From Leptolyngbya boryana PCC 6306 (lineage in GTDB: Bacteria > Cyanobacteriota > Cyanobacteriia > Leptolyngbyales > Leptolyngbyaceae), in NCBI RefSeq assembly GCF_000353285.1, contig NZ_KB731324.1:6191156-6255155 (forward strand): a DNA stretch of 64,000 nt, in the 5' to 3' direction. Shown here one piece after another: positions 18,858 through 27,806 of this stretch; position 1 is the stretch's first letter; each line of letters opens with the position of its first letter. Under the pieces are notes generated by a model. That model was not told the DNA's origin, did not search any database, and saw only the letters and a program-made list of their open reading frames with translations. The translations under genes and the position numbers were made by a program.

Positions 18858-19133
18858 ATGGCAATTCGACAACCCCGCTATCCCAAAGAAGAATTTGCTC
18901 GACGTGGCGATGAGATTTATGAATCTCAGGTACGATTGCAAGTCGAAAAAGGCAACCACGGCAAGATTGTAGCGATCGACATCGAAACCGGAGCCTTTGA
19001 GGTTGCTGATGATTTACTGACCGCATCTAAGCAACTCACCGCAAGATTACCAGATGCTCAGACTTGGTTTGTTCGCATTGGGCATCCAGCCGTTGATCAT
19101 TTTGGCGCACGGAGTTTAAGACCGAAGCCATGA
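18858..19133 (+). CDS. Small protein paired with an aspartic-protease-like gene
   Basis: 91 residues beginning MAIRQPRYPKEEFARRG. Of two in-frame ATGs I chose 18858 because GGG lies nine bases ahead; the ATG at 18849 has no spacing to a ribosome site. Contains a KIVAIDIETGAFEVADD segment and ends HPAVDHFGARS. I know this type as a cyanobacterial hypothetical that precedes a retropepsin-like gene. It overlaps that gene by four bases (ATGA), implying coupled translation. Function unknown; an antitoxin-like or chaperone role is only a guess. Confidence 0.65.
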   Translation: MAIRQPRYPKEEFARRGDEIYESQVRLQVEKGNHGKIVAIDIETGAFEVADDLLTASKQLTARLPDAQTWFVRIGHPAVDHFGARSLRPKP

Positions 19134-19507
19134 TGGAGGGACGGGTAAATCAATATTGTGAGGCGACATTATCGATCGTCGTCAGAAGCAATACGACAAC
19201 GCAACTAATAGATGCTGTAATTGATACAGGATTTTCTGGCTTTCTAACCTTGCCATCTGAAATCATCTCCACATTGAGATTGAGTTGGGAAGGTCGAGAT
19301 TTCGCAACATTGGGCGATGGATCTTCCTGTACGTTCGAGGTTTATCTTGGGTCTGTCATCTGGAATGGGCAGTACCGCGAAATTTATATCAACGAGTCAG
19401 AGACAGTTCCTCTAATTGGAATGCGATTATTACGAGGCTACGAATTACAGATTCAAACCATTGAGGGTGGCTCCGTTAAAATTGATGCCTTGCCAAACGT
19501 CATTTAG
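19130..19507 (+). CDS. Clan AA retropepsin-like aspartic protease
   Basis: 125 residues. The protease signature is VIDTGFSGFLTLP (D-T-G with hydrophobic flanks, residues ~30-42), followed by the LGDGSS flap region and PLIGMRLLRGYEL, the hydrophobic second-half motif (usually G-x-x-L-L). The single domain would act as a homodimer. The start overlaps the preceding gene's stop. The end overlaps the convergent kptA gene by eight bases. Confidence 0.7.
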   Translation: MMEGRVNQYCEATLSIVVRSNTTTQLIDAVIDTGFSGFLTLPSEIISTLRLSWEGRDFATLGDGSSCTFEVYLGSVIWNGQYREIYINESETVPLIGMRLLRGYELQIQTIEGGSVKIDALPNVI

Positions 19508-20069
19508 CGACTCCTTGTGAGGTATGGTCTAGCAACAAAAATTCAGGCGGAACTCGATCGACTAACCAAACCCCATTTTCTGAACGATAGAACATAAAGC
19601 CAGCTTGCTGCATCGCGATCGTATCAACGCTCAACACGACAGGATGACCGTGACGCATTCCGACTTTTTTCGCAGTCTCGATCGATTCCGACAAATGCAC
19701 ATGATGACGATTCATCTTGAGCAAGCCAGATTGCAGAATTGATTCGACTGAAGATTCTGCTGTGCCGTGATAAAGGATATCCGGCGGGATTCGGGGTTCT
19801 AATTGCAAATCTACGATCGTGCTATGTCCCTGATTTGCCCGAATTCGAGTTCGAGTTTCATCAAACGCGAAACGCTGTTTATCGCACAGTGCAACAACCT
19901 GATCCAGTTCAGTGCGAGTGATCGAAAACCGAGCCGCAGCACAAGCGTTGAGTAACATTTCAACTTCGACCCAACCTCCCGGAGCCAGCGTAATTCCAAG
20001 ACGCTCCGGCGTATGTCGCAAATGTTTACTCAAATATTTACTGATTTTGACTCGCCTTGTCGTATCCAT
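19500..20069 (-). CDS. kptA: RNA 2'-phosphotransferase, Tpt1/KptA family
   Basis: 189 residues. NAD-dependent removal of an internal RNA 2'-phosphate in yeast tRNA splicing; the bacterial role is unclear because bacteria lack that splicing step. Motifs: [13 protein letters not shown] (Arg-His-x-Pro signature), [45 protein letters not shown]. All four catalytic Arg/His/Arg/Arg-type positions appear kept. ATG at 20069. It lies divergent from leuS. Confidence 0.88.
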   Translation of the reverse strand: MDTTRRVKISKYLSKHLRHTPERLGITLAPGGWVEVEMLLNACAAARFSITRTELDQVVALCDKQRFAFDETRTRIRANQGHSTIVDLQLEPRIPPDILYHGTAESSVESILQSGLLKMNRHHVHLSESIETAKKVGMRHGHPVVLSVDTIAMQQAGFMFYRSENGVWLVDRVPPEFLLLDHTSQGVAK

Positions 20070-20167
20070 ATAATACAGAATATACTACAACTATTCTAGC
20101 TACAGACGGGATCTCGTCAACTAGAATAAGTAGGCACAAGGTTTTAACATCGCTAGGAGACGCATTC

Positions 20168-22735
20168 GTGGAGTCCCGTTACACCCCCGCCGAAATTGAG
20201 GAAAAGTGGCAAAAAGTCTGGTCAGAGACGAATCTAGATCAGACCCCAGAACAGAGCGACAAGCCGAAATTCTACGCTCTGTCGATGTTTCCTTACCCAT
20301 CCGGCAATCTTCACATGGGGCATGTGCGCGTCTATACGATCGTCGATGTAATCGCCCGTTTGAAACGGATGCAGGGCTATCGCGTCTTGAATCCGATGGG
20401 ATGGGATGCCTTTGGATTGCCTGCGGAAAATGCAGCGATCGAGCGAAATGTCGCACCCGCAAATTGGACGTATCAGAACATTGATCAGATGCGCGACCAG
20501 TTGAAGCAATTAGGCATTTCTTTCGATTGGTCAAAAGAATTAGCAACCTGCTCGCCGGATTATTATCGCTGGACACAGTGGATTTTCTTGGAATTCTTCA
20601 AAGCAGGCTTGGCTTATCAGAAAGAAGCAACCGTTAACTGGGATCCGATCGACCAAACCGTTTTGGCGAATGAGCAGGTCGATGCGGATGGTAGATCTTG
20701 GCGATCGGGTGCGAAAGTCGAGCGGAAATTGTTGCGGCAGTGGTTTTTGAAAATCACGGATTATGCCGAACAATTGTTAGTCGATTTGGACAAGTTGAAA
20801 GGCTGGCCCGATCGCGTGAAGTTGATGCAGGCAAACTGGATCGGCAAGTCTACTGGCGCACAAGTTACTTTCACAACAGAAGCAGGCGACGAGATTGTTG
20901 TCTTTACAACTCGCCCAGATACCTTGTGGGGTGCTTCTTTCATGGTCTTGTCACCTGAGCATCCGTTAGTTGAAAAATTAACGACTTCGGAACAATCAGC
21001 AGCAATCCAGCAATATCAGGAAGCTGCTGCTGCAAAAAGTGATTTAGATCGAACGGCTGAAGGTCAAGAAAAGACTGGCGTTTGGACGGGAAGCTATGCG
21101 ATCAATCCAGTCAACAATCAGAAGATTCCGATTTGGATTGCAGACTATGTGCTGATGGACTATGGAACAGGGGCAATTATGGCAGTTCCAGCTCATGACC
21201 AGCGCGATTTTGAGTTTGCGAAAAAGTTCAATTTGCCGATTCATGTGGTCGTACAACCTGCTGATCAAACTTTGGATAGTTCAACCATGACTGAAGCCTA
21301 TCCAGGCGAAGGTGTAATGGTGAATTCAGGTGAGCTAAATGGTGTACCCGCAGGTAAAGGTAAAGGTCAGAGTGTCGAAAAAGCGATCGCGTTTTTAGAA
21401 GCTCACCAAAAAGGTAAAGGCACATCGAACTATCGGTTAAGAGATTGGTTGATCTCGCGTCAAAGATACTGGGGCGCACCGATTCCGATTATTCACTGCC
21501 CGAACTGTGGAGCGGTTCCGGTTCCCGATGCGGATCTGCCTGTGAAATTGCCTGAAGATGTGGAATTTTCCGGTAAAGGTGGATCGCCTCTGACTCAGAT
21601 CGAATCCTGGTTAAATGTTCCTTGTCCTAGCTGTGGCACTCCTGCGAAGCGGGAAACGGACACGATGGATACCTTTATCGATTCATCGTGGTACTTCTTG
21701 CGCTATCCCGATGCCAACAATGATCAAGCAGTATTCGATAAAGCGATTACGAATGATTGGATGCCCGTTGATCAATATGTGGGCGGGATTGAACATGCGA
21801 TCTTACACTTGTTGTATTCGCGATTCTTTACGAAAGTGTTGCGCGATCGCGGATTACTCAACTTTGATGAGCCGTTTGAGCGGTTACTGACACAAGGGAT
21901 GGTTCAAGGCAGAACCTACAAGAATCCGACCACTGGAAAGTATGTAATCCCGGCGGATATCAAAGATCCGACGAATCCAGTTGATCCGATTACGGGAGAG
22001 AAACTAGAAATTGTTTTCGAGAAAATGTCGAAGTCGAAGCACAACGGCGTTGCTCCGGGCGATGTCGTGAACAAGTACGGAGCAGATACGGCTCGGATGT
22101 TTATCTTGTTCAAAGCTCCCCCTGAGAAAGATTTGGAGTGGGAAGATGCAGACGTTGAGGGACAATATCGATTCCTCAATCGTGTCTGGAGATTGGTAGC
22201 AGACTCGAAGTTGAATCAAAAACCTGCCAAAGATTTATCCAAAGCAGAGAAAGATTTACGTCGATCGATTCACACTGCAATCAAAGAAATCACCGAAGAT
22301 TTGCAAGGTGAGTATCAATTCAATACGGCTGTTTCTGAATTGATGAAATTGAGCAATGCCTTAAGCGATTGTGCTCAAAAAGATTCTCCAGTTTATGCAG
22401 AAGGAATTGACGCTTTATTGCGCTTGTTAGCTCCTTTTGCACCTCATATGGCTGAGGAGTTATGGCGATCGATTGGTCATTCTGATTCGATTCACACTCA
22501 ATCTTTCCCGATCGTTGATCCGGGTGCTTTAGTTGCCGATGAGAAAACGATCGTGATTCAAATCTTAGGTAAAACGCGCGGAACAATCGAAGCGGCAACT
22601 GCGATCGCAGATGACAAAGCTGCTTTAGAGCAATTCGCCCGTGATTCTGAGATTGCAAAACGCTATATCGACGGTAAGGAGATCAAGAAAGTGATCGTCG
22701 TGCCTGGGAAGTTAGTAAACTTCGTTGTCGCGTAA
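20168..22735 (+). CDS. leuS: Leucyl-tRNA synthetase
   Basis: 855 residues. Class I signature HMGH in [14 protein letters not shown] and KMSKS in [10 protein letters not shown]. The editing domain is present ([14 protein letters not shown]). The long open frame begins at 20057, but the real start is GTG at 20168 ([13 protein letters not shown]), since AGGAG stands eight bases ahead and homologues start here; the upstream part overlaps kptA. A perfect 12-bp hairpin follows the stop. Confidence 0.96.
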   Translation: MESRYTPAEIEEKWQKVWSETNLDQTPEQSDKPKFYALSMFPYPSGNLHMGHVRVYTIVDVIARLKRMQGYRVLNPMGWDAFGLPAENAAIERNVAPANWTYQNIDQMRDQLKQLGISFDWSKELATCSPDYYRWTQWIFLEFFKAGLAYQKEATVNWDPIDQTVLANEQVDADGRSWRSGAKVERKLLRQWFLKITDYAEQLLVDLDKLKGWPDRVKLMQANWIGKSTGAQVTFTTEAGDEIVVFTTRPDTLWGASFMVLSPEHPLVEKLTTSEQSAAIQQYQEAAAAKSDLDRTAEGQEKTGVWTGSYAINPVNNQKIPIWIADYVLMDYGTGAIMAVPAHDQRDFEFAKKFNLPIHVVVQPADQTLDSSTMTEAYPGEGVMVNSGELNGVPAGKGKGQSVEKAIAFLEAHQKGKGTSNYRLRDWLISRQRYWGAPIPIIHCPNCGAVPVPDADLPVKLPEDVEFSGKGGSPLTQIESWLNVPCPSCGTPAKRETDTMDTFIDSSWYFLRYPDANNDQAVFDKAITNDWMPVDQYVGGIEHAILHLLYSRFFTKVLRDRGLLNFDEPFERLLTQGMVQGRTYKNPTTGKYVIPADIKDPTNPVDPITGEKLEIVFEKMSKSKHNGVAPGDVVNKYGADTARMFILFKAPPEKDLEWEDADVEGQYRFLNRVWRLVADSKLNQKPAKDLSKAEKDLRRSIHTAIKEITEDLQGEYQFNTAVSELMKLSNALSDCAQKDSPVYAEGIDALLRLLAPFAPHMAEELWRSIGHSDSIHTQSFPIVDPGALVADEKTIVIQILGKTRGTIEAATAIADDKAALEQFARDSEIAKRYIDGKEIKKVIVVPGKLVNFVVA

Positions 22736-22740
22736 TTTAG

Positions 22741-22772
22741 AGTCGAGCCGCTCCCAACACAGCGGCTCGACT
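22741..22772 (+). terminator. Hairpin after leuS
   Basis: Perfect 12-bp stem AGTCGAGCCGCT / AGCGGCTCGACT with an 8-base loop, six bases after the leuS stop. No long T-run follows (GCTTTC), so termination may be incomplete or assisted. Confidence 0.65.
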
Positions 22773-22821
22773 GCTTTCAGAACCTCAAACTTTCGGTAAA
22801 ACTCTACAAGCAGCTTAAACA

Positions 22822-23847
22822 ATGACGACTCTAGAAAACTATAATCCGAGCGGTGTTGGTGTTACTGGTCGGCTATTTGGGTTGCCGTTTGACTACGATT
22901 CGGCAAATCTGATTATTTTAGGTGTGCCTTGGGAAGTAACCGTCTCTTACAGTGCAGGGACAGCGAGAGGAGTTGAAGCAACTTTGAATGCTTCTTCTCA
23001 GCTCGACCTATTTGACTTTGATAATCCCGATGGTTGGAAGCAAGGTATTTTCATGCCTGAAATTCCCCAGCATATCTTAGACAAGAGTGATGCACTAAGA
23101 CCGCAAGCAGCACGAATTATCGATCGCTTAGAGTCTGGTGAAAAGCTAGATGCAGAACTCACTGAACTACTAGCAACCATTAACCAAGACTGCGAAGCTA
23201 CTAATCAATGGCTCTTTGAAGAGACAAGCAAAGCTTTGAGTCAAGGTAAAAGAGTCGGATTGATCGGTGGGGATCATAGTGTGCCGCTGGGATATTTGAG
23301 AGCGATCGCACAACATTACTCCTCTTTTGGCATTCTCCACATTGATGCTCATGCTGACTTACGAGAAGCTTACGAAGGCTTTGAGTTTTCCCATGCGTCG
23401 ATTATGTACAACGTTCTGAAACTGCCGCAGATGGTGAAGCTAGTACAAGTCGGCATTCGGGATGTGTGTATTGATGAAGTGGAATTGATTCAGAAGAGCG
23501 ATTGTATTTCAACTTACTTCGATCCCATGCTGAAACAAAAGCAATATGCAGGAATTCCCTGGCTAGAGACTTGCAAGCAGATTGTTTCAGAACTCCCACA
23601 GGATGTTTACATTAGCGTCGATGTTGATGGATTCGACCCGAAGCTTTGCCCAGAAACGGGCACACCTGTACCGGGAGGTTTGGAGCTAGAACAAGCATTC
23701 TGTCTGTTCCGGGAAGTCGTGAACAGTGGGCGAAAAGTCATTGGATTTGATGTCGTGGAAATTGGAAATGCAGAATGGGATGGAAATGTAGCTGCCCGAA
23801 TTGTTTATAAGCTGTGTAATTTTCTGGATTTGTCTTGGAAGAATTAA
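22822..23847 (+). CDS. Agmatinase/arginase-family ureohydrolase
   Basis: 341 residues. The manganese or nickel ligands of the family are in GGDHSVP, DAHADLR and VDVDGFDP. GVPWEVTVSYSAGTARG is the usual N-terminal glycine-rich block. It hydrolyses a guanidino compound (agmatine, arginine, guanidine or a guanidino acid); the sequence alone does not decide which. The cyanobacterial family includes enzymes annotated as SpeB, and a guanidine hydrolase, GdmH. No guanidine riboswitch is visible in the 86-base leader, which holds only the leuS hairpin. Confidence 0.8.
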   Translation: MTTLENYNPSGVGVTGRLFGLPFDYDSANLIILGVPWEVTVSYSAGTARGVEATLNASSQLDLFDFDNPDGWKQGIFMPEIPQHILDKSDALRPQAARIIDRLESGEKLDAELTELLATINQDCEATNQWLFEETSKALSQGKRVGLIGGDHSVPLGYLRAIAQHYSSFGILHIDAHADLREAYEGFEFSHASIMYNVLKLPQMVKLVQVGIRDVCIDEVELIQKSDCISTYFDPMLKQKQYAGIPWLETCKQIVSELPQDVYISVDVDGFDPKLCPETGTPVPGGLELEQAFCLFREVVNSGRKVIGFDVVEIGNAEWDGNVAARIVYKLCNFLDLSWKN

Positions 23848-24165
23848 ATCCTTGACGAATGCTTACACATCACGGATTCAAACGCGGCAGTTTAAGGATT
23901 GATTTGTGCAAGCGAGATCGCTGCACAAAAGCAGTGGATGATTCCTCGAAAGCGACTTATTCAACAACCCAATATTCTAAGTAAAATTAGAAGTACGATC
24001 GCTTGATCAAATTGGATGGGAAGTGGTTGCGCCAAAATATATCAGATATGATGTAAATCAGGCATGGATCATGATAAACCTCTAGTATGGTTGCGAGGTG
24101 AGATTAAAACTTCACCTTTCAGCCAAGAAGCTCGTCTCGAAGCAGGTTTCTTACTCAGACGCTTG

Positions 24166-24174
24166 CAGCAAGGC
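24166..24174. repeat. Left 9-bp target-site duplication of IS1-like copy 1
   Basis: CAGCAAGGC, identical to 25014-25022 on the other side of the element. It codes for Gln-Gln-Gly of the toxin. Confidence 0.9.
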
Positions 24175-24203
24175 GGTCATGTTCTAGACCTGTGGATGAA
24201 CTA

Positions 24204-24701
24204 TCAGACAGCCCGACCAAATTCGTAGCGGTTGATGAACAATCCAATCACGACATCATGCAACCAGATGGACTTAGAAAAGCAAATCGTTTTTCGAGCG
24301 AGCCGTTTGATCCGAGTGCGAAGCGTCAAATGCTTACGTTCGATACGTTGCGTGTTCGTTTTGCCGACCGTATGCTTTTGAGAATCTAACAAGCGCAAGT
24401 ATGCGCCCCAGTTGTCCGTATAAAACCGCTCAATCGCGAATGGGGCAAGTAATTGCTGAAGTTGTTTGAGCGCTGCATCCTCGTGTGGAGCCAGGACATA
24501 AGCCAGCACTGCTCCAGTGCGATGATCAATGGCGTGCCACAACCATCGCTGCTGTTTCTTGGACTGCACAAAGCTCCACATCTCATCCATTTCTGCTGCC
24601 TCAACTTTTACCACCATGGCGCTCGTCGGTGACATGTTCATCTGTTGCAATAGACGAGTGTTGACTTGTTCGAGATGGCGATCTTTTTTTTTATTCCTCA
24701 A
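24204..24701 (-). CDS. IS1-type transposase InsB frame, copy 1
   Basis: Catalytic DDE domain of an IS1-family transposase: first Asp in AAEMDEMWSFV, second in RFYTDNWGAY, Glu in QRIERKHLTLR. Normally made as an InsA-InsB fusion by -1 frameshifting on an A-run. Here the InsB frame lies in +1, not -1, relative to InsA, and InsA stops just before the A9 run. The ordinary fusion is therefore not available; re-initiation would be required. The C-terminus (VIGLFINRYEFGRAV) is intact. Confidence 0.8.
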   Translation of the reverse strand: MRNKKKDRHLEQVNTRLLQQMNMSPTSAMVVKVEAAEMDEMWSFVQSKKQQRWLWHAIDHRTGAVLAYVLAPHEDAALKQLQQLLAPFAIERFYTDNWGAYLRLLDSQKHTVGKTNTQRIERKHLTLRTRIKRLARKTICFSKSIWLHDVVIGLFINRYEFGRAV

Positions 24702-24948
24702 TTACCGTCGTCGGGCTAATCTTTAGCACTCGTGCAGTATCTCGAATCCCACTGCCATTGACTGCCATATCGCTAATTTGCTGCTTCACTTCGGGCAAGT
24801 AGCCTCGGTAGCTGTAATCCCGAATGAAGGAACGACGCGAGCAGTCGGTATTGCGGCAGCGATAACGCTGTTTGCCTTCATCACTTTTGCCATTTTTCAC
24901 CACATTTGTACTGTTACAGCTGGGACAGCAGACAGGTTCAAGCACCAT
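24691..24948 (-). CDS. IS1-type InsA (zinc-finger/HTH) protein, copy 1
   Basis: Starts MVLEPV at 24948; the frame reaches 24969 but copy 2 starts at the equivalent Met. Four-cysteine zinc-binding pattern CPSC...CRNTDC, then the helix-turn-helix DTARVLKISPTTVIE. It ends with TAA directly before nine A residues, where copy 2 reads on through CTG into an A7 run. Confidence 0.85.
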   Translation of the reverse strand: MVLEPVCCPSCNSTNVVKNGKSDEGKQRYRCRNTDCSRRSFIRDYSYRGYLPEVKQQISDMAVNGSGIRDTARVLKISPTTVIEE

Positions 24949-25013
24949 GAGAACAACAAGAGCTAACAACTGCTCTTATTTTCACACGAAATACACAGGT
25001 CTAGAACATTACC

Positions 25014-25022
25014 CAGCAAGGC
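25014..25022. repeat. Right 9-bp target-site duplication of IS1-like copy 1
   Basis: CAGCAAGGC, matching 24166-24174 exactly. Confidence 0.9.
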
Positions 25023-25252
25023 GAAAACATCGAACTTCCTCACTTGCGACCGATGCATAGTATTGGGTCACGTTGCCACGAATTAAGAATTCGGGACATT
25101 GATAAAAGCTGGAGAATCATCTATCGCATGGATGAAGATGCAATCCTCATCATAGAGGTGTTCAACAAAACGACACGAACAACACCCGACCAGATCATTG
25201 AGAATTGTCAGAAACGGTTAAGTAAATATGACACAGATATTCAGGAGTAGAC

Positions 25253-25564
25253 ATGGATCAAGAGAAGCAAAAGCGTCTAGAGGCAAAGGGTTGGAAAGTT
25301 GGCACAGTTTCAGAATTTCTAGAACTGACGGCTGAAGAAACTGCTTTTGTCGAAATCAAACTCGCGCTTAGTCGAAGCTTGAAAGCACGACGACAGCAAG
25401 GAATGACACAAGCCGAATTAGCAGAAAAGATTCACTCCAGCCAGCCCCGAATTGCAAAAGCAGAAAATGGAGATGCTACCGTTTCGATCGAACTTTTGAT
25501 TCGTGCAATGCTAGCAACAGGTGCAACCCCTCAAGACATTGGCAAAGTAATTGCCGAAGTTTGA
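25253..25564 (+). CDS. XRE/HigA-type antitoxin of the interrupted toxin
   Basis: 103 residues, ATG two bases after the toxin stop. A C-terminal helix-turn-helix of the Cro/CI type is visible: ARRQQGMTQAELAEKIHSSQPRIAKAENGDATVSIELLIRAML. The gene order toxin-then-antitoxin is the HigBA order, which fits. In HigBA systems the antitoxin represses its own promoter and neutralises the mRNA-cleaving toxin. With the toxin gene broken, this gene has probably lost its upstream promoter as well. Confidence 0.82.
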   Translation: MDQEKQKRLEAKGWKVGTVSEFLELTAEETAFVEIKLALSRSLKARRQQGMTQAELAEKIHSSQPRIAKAENGDATVSIELLIRAMLATGATPQDIGKVIAEV

Positions 25565-25708
25565 TGAAGTGAGCGAACTTCATCAATTACATTCAAAGGA
25601 AGCCTTATCGTGCTCCAACTCTCAGGCGATTCCCGAATCCGATAAACTGCATTTTCAACTGCATTGATAAAAGCTTGGGCAACTTCCGGGCATTGCCGTA
25701 ATACTGAA
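25561..25708 (-). pseudogene. Relic of a RelE/ParE-family toxin
   Basis: Reading the reverse strand, a short open stretch encodes LRQCPEVAQAF, NAVENAVYRIRESPESW and LPLNVIDEVRSLH. The AxxFxxAVExAxxRIxxxPExW pattern is that of RelE/ParE toxins. There is no start codon, and both the N-terminal and C-terminal parts are missing. It follows the broken antitoxin gene in the usual antitoxin-toxin order. Confidence 0.6.
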
Positions 25709-25899
25709 CTACCTCAGCATATTCTCAGTCTTGCCACTTCTCACTTCATCCCGCCGTCGCTTTGCTTCTGATGTCCAAGCCTTCTGAATCGCTGGATCGG
25801 TATCAAATTCCAAACTTTCTACCAATTTCTCAGCTAAAAGTGCCTAGAAGCACTAGGAAGTGACAACAGTTCTTCGGTAATTTGCTCGATCGATTTCAT
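25709..25899 (-). pseudogene. Broken PF09720-type addiction-module antitoxin gene
   Basis: ATG at 25899 opens MKSIEQITEELLSLPSASR, then a single missing base throws the frame. In the next frame the family sequence continues: LLAEKLVESLEF, DTDPAIQKAW, EAKRRRDEVRSG, ending early. Restoring one G after TCTAGG would join the two parts. This is a decayed partner of the toxin relic downstream. Confidence 0.65.
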
Positions 25900-25936
25900 A
25901 AGTACCAGCTAACTGCCAGATTTTATCTTTAGCTTA

Positions 25937-27553
25937 CTACTTCCCTCGAAGTTTTTGAGAATAAAAAGAAGCGGATTCAGCACCTTTTGTACATTCTTGA
26001 GTGAAATGAATCAAGTGATGAGCGACTAAGCCAATGTGAATCACTTGCTCGATTTTTGTCTTTTTCAAAGCAGGAGCTGCCATTTGCCAAAATGTCTCTC
26101 GATAGCTACTAAAAACTCCAACTCTGAGCAAGATTTTTGCAAGCATGGTTAGCCCTCGACAAACCTTATCTGGAGCGGTGCGTGCAGGACTATTCGGAAC
26201 TTTGATCCGATTCGGATAAGTATGTTGGCATTGATAAGCAAATCGCTCGTACAAAAAGTTGGGTTCGTAAGCCGCACTAATACAGCGATTCCACATCGCA
26301 ATGACTTCTTCATAGGGCAGGAGAAAGTCAATATTCGATTCTCGTCCGACTTCTGAAACAATGCGTCCTTCAGCTTGCAGACGATTCCAGAGCGGGGTTT
26401 TTGGCAAAGCGTAGAGCAAATTGATTGTCAGCATCGGAATCTGCGATCGCTTAATAAATTCCAAAATGCGATCGACCGTTTCTGCCGTGTCCGTATCAAA
26501 TCCTAAAATGATCCCCGAAACAACCTCCATGCCATATTGATTCAAAGTTTTGATTGCTTCGAGCATCGGCATACTCAGATTTTGCGTTTTAGAAATTGCT
26601 CGTAACGCCTCTGGTTCTGGAGTTTCAATGCCGCAGAAGACAGTGCAGAAATAAGCTTCGCGCATCATTTCCAGGAGCTTTGGACTCTGTGCGAGATTCA
26701 GCGTTGCTTCACAAGCAAACTGAACCGGATAACCGTTTGATTTTTGCCATTCAATCAGGTGCGGCAGAAGTTCCGCAACGGCTCGACGATTGCCCACAAA
26801 ATTATCATCGACAAAGTAAACGGCTCCAGGATTTCCAGCCTCTAGCATGGCATCTAGTTCTCGGAGCACTTGTTGAGGCGATTTCAAGCGGGGATCGCGA
26901 CCATAGAGGGTAGGAATGTCGCAAAATTCACATTGATAGGGGCAACCACTTGAGTATTGGATATTGGCAAGAAAATACTGATTTAAATTGAGCTTGTCAT
27001 AAGCAGGTGTGGGAAATTCAGCCAGCGGTAAGCGATCGACGGTTTCAAACCGAATTTGCTGAGTTGGGCGTTCATGATGGCGATCGAGATATTCGATCAT
27101 GCGATCGCTCGCATCTCCTAGTTCGCCCAGATGCAAGATGTCAAAGTCAGGATAGTACTCTGGGCAACCTGAAACTGAGGGACCACCTAGCACAGTAATT
27201 TTTCCAGCTTGATGAGCAAGTGCATTAATGTGCTGAATTTGTGGGCGTTGGATATGCATTCCGCTGACAATCACAACATCTGCCCAACGATAATCAGCGC
27301 GGGAAGCAGGTCGAATGTTTTCATCAATAAAACGCACATCCCATTCTGAAGGCAAATAGGCAGCAACAATTAAAAGTCCTTGGGGAGGCATGAAAGCCTT
27401 TACGCCTTTTAATCCAAAGGCGTGATGGAAGGTTCCAAAAGACCGACTGTACTTTGGAAAAATGCAGAGAATACGGCGATGGGTAGTCGGACGATACCGG
27501 GTATTTTGGGATTGAGGAGCAACAGCATTGGGTGACCCAAGCAGACCTGTCAT
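25937..27553 (-). CDS. B12-binding radical SAM protein, HpnP-like
   Basis: 538 residues. An N-terminal cobalamin-binding-like domain (residues ~27-170; FGTFHHAFGLKGVKAFMPPQGLL, VSGMHIQRPQI) precedes a radical-SAM core with CPYQCEFC around residue 200, and a C-terminal DUF4070-type region. HpnP, the hopanoid C-2 methylase, has this architecture and the MPPQGLL and GMHIQR motifs, but close relatives with other substrates exist. It stands alone, without shc or other hpn genes in the window. Confidence 0.6.
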   Translation of the reverse strand: MTGLLGSPNAVAPQSQNTRYRPTTHRRILCIFPKYSRSFGTFHHAFGLKGVKAFMPPQGLLIVAAYLPSEWDVRFIDENIRPASRADYRWADVVIVSGMHIQRPQIQHINALAHQAGKITVLGGPSVSGCPEYYPDFDILHLGELGDASDRMIEYLDRHHERPTQQIRFETVDRLPLAEFPTPAYDKLNLNQYFLANIQYSSGCPYQCEFCDIPTLYGRDPRLKSPQQVLRELDAMLEAGNPGAVYFVDDNFVGNRRAVAELLPHLIEWQKSNGYPVQFACEATLNLAQSPKLLEMMREAYFCTVFCGIETPEPEALRAISKTQNLSMPMLEAIKTLNQYGMEVVSGIILGFDTDTAETVDRILEFIKRSQIPMLTINLLYALPKTPLWNRLQAEGRIVSEVGRESNIDFLLPYEEVIAMWNRCISAAYEPNFLYERFAYQCQHTYPNRIKVPNSPARTAPDKVCRGLTMLAKILLRVGVFSSYRETFWQMAAPALKKTKIEQVIHIGLVAHHLIHFTQECTKGAESASFYSQKLRGK

Positions 27554-27806
27554 TACAAATCTCTCCCGAACTTATTTCTGAGGTTGTTTGAATATTAGCA
27601 GGATCAAGTTAATGCTGGAATGTTGATTGGCGAATACAGCACTCGATTTTGCTTCAAGTTATCTTAGCTACAAACTGACTTACTGAAATCAGGAACGAAA
27701 GATGCGTTGCTAGACTCAATATCCTCCGAAGGGTAGAGGCAAAATTCTGTCTAATGACTAGGAGTAACCAATGGTAGAGCTAGCTGCACGCTTGATGTTA
27801 GCAGAA
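27554..27806. other. Gene-free spacer
   Basis: 253 bases between two reverse-strand genes. No coding frame or convincing hairpin seen. Confidence 0.4.

Larger units (their letters stand above)
24175..25013 (-). mobile_element. IS1-family insertion sequence, copy 1 (839 bp)
   Basis: Both ends read inward GGTvATGTTCTAGACCTGTG with only one difference in the first 20 bases. Nine-base direct repeats flank it. It encodes InsA- and InsB-like reading frames on the reverse strand. Length 839 bp equals that of copy 2 at 63155-63993. Insertion is inside a toxin gene. Confidence 0.92.
24064..25250 (+). pseudogene. Gp49/HigB-like toxin gene split by an IS1-family element
   Basis: Bases 24064-24174 encode 37 residues, beginning MDHDKPLVWLRGEIK. 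After the IS, 25023-25250 encodes the remaining 75 residues (RPMHSIGSRCHELR..., TTPDQIIENCQKRL). Removing the IS and one copy of the 9-bp duplication joins them in frame into a 112-residue protein of the phage-derived Gp49/HigB (RelE-superfamily) toxin type. The WLRGEIKTSPFS and HELRIRDIDKSWRIIYR blocks are characteristic. The C-terminal part (TTG 25044 onward) remains open but lacks the first third of the fold. A TATGAT -10-like box lies ~20 bases before the ATG. Confidence 0.88.

Noticed and set aside
20057..20167. 37-residue N-terminal extension of LeuS
   Set aside because: GTG at 20168 has AGGAG at ideal spacing, and the extension overlaps the divergent kptA start.
22822..23847. Naming the ureohydrolase guanidinase (GdmH) or agmatinase (SpeB)
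   Set aside because: Metal ligands are shared by all family members, and no guanidine riboswitch or ADC gene is adjacent.
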